The position numbers and the translations under genes are program-made. From NCBI GenBank assembly GCA_030539295.1, contig JAUNSJ010000004.1, positions 62,001 to 126,000 of the forward strand: DNA of 64,000 nt, in the 5' to 3' direction. Within the stretch, counting starts at the first letter, position 1. Every line of letters starts with the position of its first letter. Of this stretch, positions 61,963 to 64,000 are shown in pieces. The notes beneath the pieces are model-generated. The model was not told the DNA's origin. It saw nothing but the letters and a program-made list of their open reading frames with translations, and ran no database searches. The DNA comes from Planctomycetia bacterium (lineage in GTDB: Bacteria > Planctomycetota > Planctomycetia > Pirellulales > Thermoguttaceae).

Positions 61963-62379
61963 TCAGTCGTTTGTAGTGTTCATCAAAGAATCGTCCGTCG
62001 TCGCGGAGTCGCCAGACTCCCCGTCTTCGCCCTCACGGGCATTCTTCTCATCGGCCAATATTTGGGAAACAGCGACAAGATTTTTCATGCCTTCGTCGAC
62101 CAGAAATTGCAATCGGGGCGTGTACCGCGTATCAATTCTTGCGGCACATTTCTGCTGCAGGAACCCACATGCACTGGTCAAGCCACGCAAGGCCAGTGCC
62201 TCTTTCGCGTCACCGCCTCGCACTGTAACGTAGACCTTGGCCGTTCTCATATCGCCCGAAACCTCGACTCGCGTTACCGTTACATTCGCTACCCGCGGAT
62301 CTTTTATGTCCGTAAGGAGAGCCATAGCAACGACTTCCCGAATCGCCTCGGCCGCTTTTAATGTTCGTCTTGTCGCCAT
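61963..62379 (-). CDS. rbfA: Ribosome-binding factor A
   Basis: A 138-residue RbfA. The KH-like core is RTLKAAEAIREVVAMALLTD, followed by KDPRVANVTVTRVEVSGDMRTAKVYVTV and the RYTPRLQFLVDEGMK segment. It assists maturation of the 30S subunit, especially in the cold. The last 25 residues are acidic and low in complexity (EGEDGESGDSATTD). It follows infB by about 60 bases in the usual infB-rbfA order, and precedes the endonuclease-III-like gene by seven bases, a likely operon. Confidence 0.95.
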   Translation of the reverse strand: MATRRTLKAAEAIREVVAMALLTDIKDPRVANVTVTRVEVSGDMRTAKVYVTVRGGDAKEALALRGLTSACGFLQQKCAARIDTRYTPRLQFLVDEGMKNLVAVSQILADEKNAREGEDGESGDSATTDDSLMNTTND

Positions 62380-62438
62380 ATTCTGTTTTCTCTATGTCTA
62401 AGAGCACACCCGCGCCGCGGGACTGGTACTCCGGTCTG

Positions 62439-64000
62439 CTAAAACGTTCTCGCAACTTCTTCTATCTTATAGGATTCGAATATGTCGCCTTCTTTTATGT
62501 CATTAAAGTTCTTAAGCTTAATACCGCATTCGTAGCCTTCCCGGACTTCCCGGGCATCGTCCTTCTCACGCTTAAGAGTCTCCAGAACATATTCTCCTAT
62601 GACCCGGCTGTCGCGAATAATGCGTACCTTGGAATCTCGCTCAACGGTCCCCGAAATAACCCGGCAGCCGGCAATAGTACCGACGCGACTGATGACAAAG
62701 GTCCTTTGCACCTGGGCCCGGCCAAGTTCCTTGACCTGCTCCAGTGGCTTGAGCATACCTTCCAGGGCCGCCTTGATATCTTCCGTTAACTTATATATAA
62801 TATCGTAACGACGAATCTGGACTTTCTTCTTCTCGGCCAGGCTGCGTGCCCCTTCGTCCGGAACCACACTGAAGCCAACAATAATCGCATCAGAAGCATC
62901 GGCCAAATGCACGTCCGCCTCCGTTATGCCGCCGACCGACGCCTGAAGAATCTTGACTTTGACTTCCGGGTGCTCCAGTTTACCCAGCTCTTTTCGAATC
63001 GCTTCTATAGAGCCACGAACGTCCGCTCGAATTATAATGTTCAAAATCTGCTGATTCTTCCCGCCGGAAATGCGGTCGAACAGCGTTTCCAACGTCACGT
63101 GGCTGTCGTTCCCGGCAAGCTCCGTCTCATGGACTCGTTTCGTCCGTTCTTCCGCAATCTGTCGAGCCGTGGAGATATCGTCCAGGACGACGAATTTGCT
63201 GCCAGCGCCAGGCGCTACGTCCAGACCAAGCAGGGCAACCGGGGTACTCGGACCCGCTTCTTCCATGTGACGGTGTGTATCCAGTGTGTCTGTCATGGCC
63301 TTAACACGACCATACGCGTTACCGCACAGGACCACATCTCCCGTCTTTAAGGTACCATTCTGGACCAGCATTTTGCAGACCACGCCTTCGCCGGGAAGTA
63401 GAGCCGCTTCCAGGGCAACGCCCGTCGCCGCGCGGTCCGGATTCGCCTTGAGTTCTTTTAGTTCCGCTATTGTCAGGAGTGTCTGGACCAGATTTTCCAC
63501 GCCGCTCCCGGTATAGGCACTGGTCTCGACGATCTCAACGTCGCCGCCCCATTCCACCGGCATAAGGTCGTTCGCCGCCAGTTCCTGAATCACACGGTCA
63601 CGATTCGCGCCGGGTAAGTCCATCTTGTTAAGTGCAACGACAATAGGCACTTCAGCCGCTTTGGCGTGTGAGATCGCTTCTTCCGTCTGCGGCATAACTC
63701 CATCGTCGGCCGCTACAACGAGAACGGCAATATCCGTACAATGAGCACCTCGGGCACGCATCTCCGTAAAGGCTTCGTGGCCCGGCGTATCGACAAACGT
63801 CACCGCACCTTGCGGGGTATCGACCCGATAAGCACGTATGTGCTGCGTAATACCACCCTTCTCGCCGGAAACGACATCAAGTTTGAGAATCTTGTCCAGC
63901 AGCGACGTTTTCCCGTGGTCGACGTGGCCCAAAAACGTGACAACAGGCGGTCGTGCTTTGAGCGATTCCTCCGGGTCCGGCGTTTCCAGGGCCGCTGTAA
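62439..64000 (-). CDS. infB: Translation initiation factor IF-2, C-terminal part
   Basis: The gene runs off the right edge; about 520 residues are visible. The frame is open through the edge, with the sequence [17 protein letters not shown] leading into the GTPase domain, so the apparent start inside the window is not the true one. GTPase motifs GHVDHGKT (G1), DTPGHEAF (G3) and NKMD (G4) are present. They are followed by domain II and the C-terminal domains ([32 protein letters not shown]-like segments). It delivers initiator tRNA to the 30S subunit. It precedes rbfA in the usual order. Confidence 0.97.
   Translation of the reverse strand, partial: TAALETPDPEESLKARPPVVTFLGHVDHGKTSLLDKILKLDVVSGEKGGITQHIRAYRVDTPQGAVTFVDTPGHEAFTEMRARGAHCTDIAVLVVAADDGVMPQTEEAISHAKAAEVPIVVALNKMDLPGANRDRVIQELAANDLMPVEWGGDVEIVETSAYTGSGVENLVQTLLTIAELKELKANPDRAATGVALEAALLPGEGVVCKMLVQNGTLKTGDVVLCGNAYGRVKAMTDTLDTHRHMEEAGPSTPVALLGLDVAPGAGSKFVVLDDISTARQIAEERTKRVHETELAGNDSHVTLETLFDRISGGKNQQILNIIIRADVRGSIEAIRKELGKLEHPEVKVKILQASVGGITEADVHLADASDAIIVGFSVVPDEGARSLAEKKKVQIRRYDIIYKLTEDIKAALEGMLKPLEQVKELGRAQVQRTFVISRVGTIAGCRVISGTVERDSKVRIIRDSRVIGEYVLETLKREKDDAREVREGYECGIKLKNFNDIKEGDIFESYKIEEVARTF

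Noticed and set aside
1-64000. CRISPR array or insertion sequence
   Set aside because: No regularly spaced short repeats, no cas genes, and no transposase with terminal inverted repeats were seen.

Overview
The window looks like chromosomal DNA of a planctomycete, most likely a Pirellulales-type or gut-associated lineage. This assignment rests on gene content, not on a marker tree. The signs are four DUF1559 pseudopilin-like proteins (N-terminal FTLVELL methylation motif plus C-terminal H-x9-DG motif), two ECF sigma / FecR-LamG pairs, an HzsA-related protein with two CxxCH motifs, Gfo/Idh/MocA oxidoreductases and a sialidase. Base composition is moderate in GC except for an AT-rich island at about 35.5-41.5 kb.

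Layout. 0-7 kb: C-terminus of a tail-specific protease, a sulfotransferase with a thioredoxin-like lipoprotein, a TolC-type protein, dnaK behind a sigma-54-type promoter, and tRNA-His. 7-10 kb: two tandem paralogous envelope proteins. 10.3-15.9 kb (+): ECF sigma, FecR-LamG, DUF1559, small lipoprotein, alkaline phosphatase. 16.2-17.6 kb: exported DUF3863-like protein. 23.2-17.8 kb (-): a second cassette of ECF sigma, FecR-LamG, small lipoprotein, DUF1559 and Gfo/Idh oxidoreductase. 23.5-34.7 kb: glycyl-tRNA synthetase, a second Gfo/Idh protein, the HzsA-related protein, an SGNH hydrolase, plsC-nadB, cysC and tsaB.

35.3-41.5 kb: immediately after tRNA-Ile lies an AT-rich island. It holds four tandem paralogues that resemble Imm52-type immunity proteins, interleaved with unrelated small genes of unknown function. 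The paralogues have nucleotide-identical 3' ends and degenerate spacer repeats, which suggests recent tandem duplication and gene conversion. Next to it is a DUF1559 gene whose best start is separated from the body by an 11-G tract, a possible phase-variation switch, followed by a third cassette of DUF1559, sialidase and small lipoprotein.

45.9-49.2 kb (-): EtfB, EtfA and a GlcD/lactate-dehydrogenase-like flavoprotein form an operon resembling electron-transfer-flavoprotein-coupled lactate or glycolate dehydrogenases. 49.3-64 kb: rpmA, an exported unknown, rsmH overlapping a 913-residue LysM protein, a flippase-like membrane protein, a metal ABC permease, then on the minus strand infB (cut by the right edge), rbfA, a divergent endonuclease-III-like protein, yebC and comEC.

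The two least explained systems are the immunity-like island and the repeated cassette of ECF sigma, FecR-LamG, DUF1559 pseudopilin, small lipoprotein and exported enzyme. In the latter the regulator pair and the two surface proteins stay constant while the enzyme changes.
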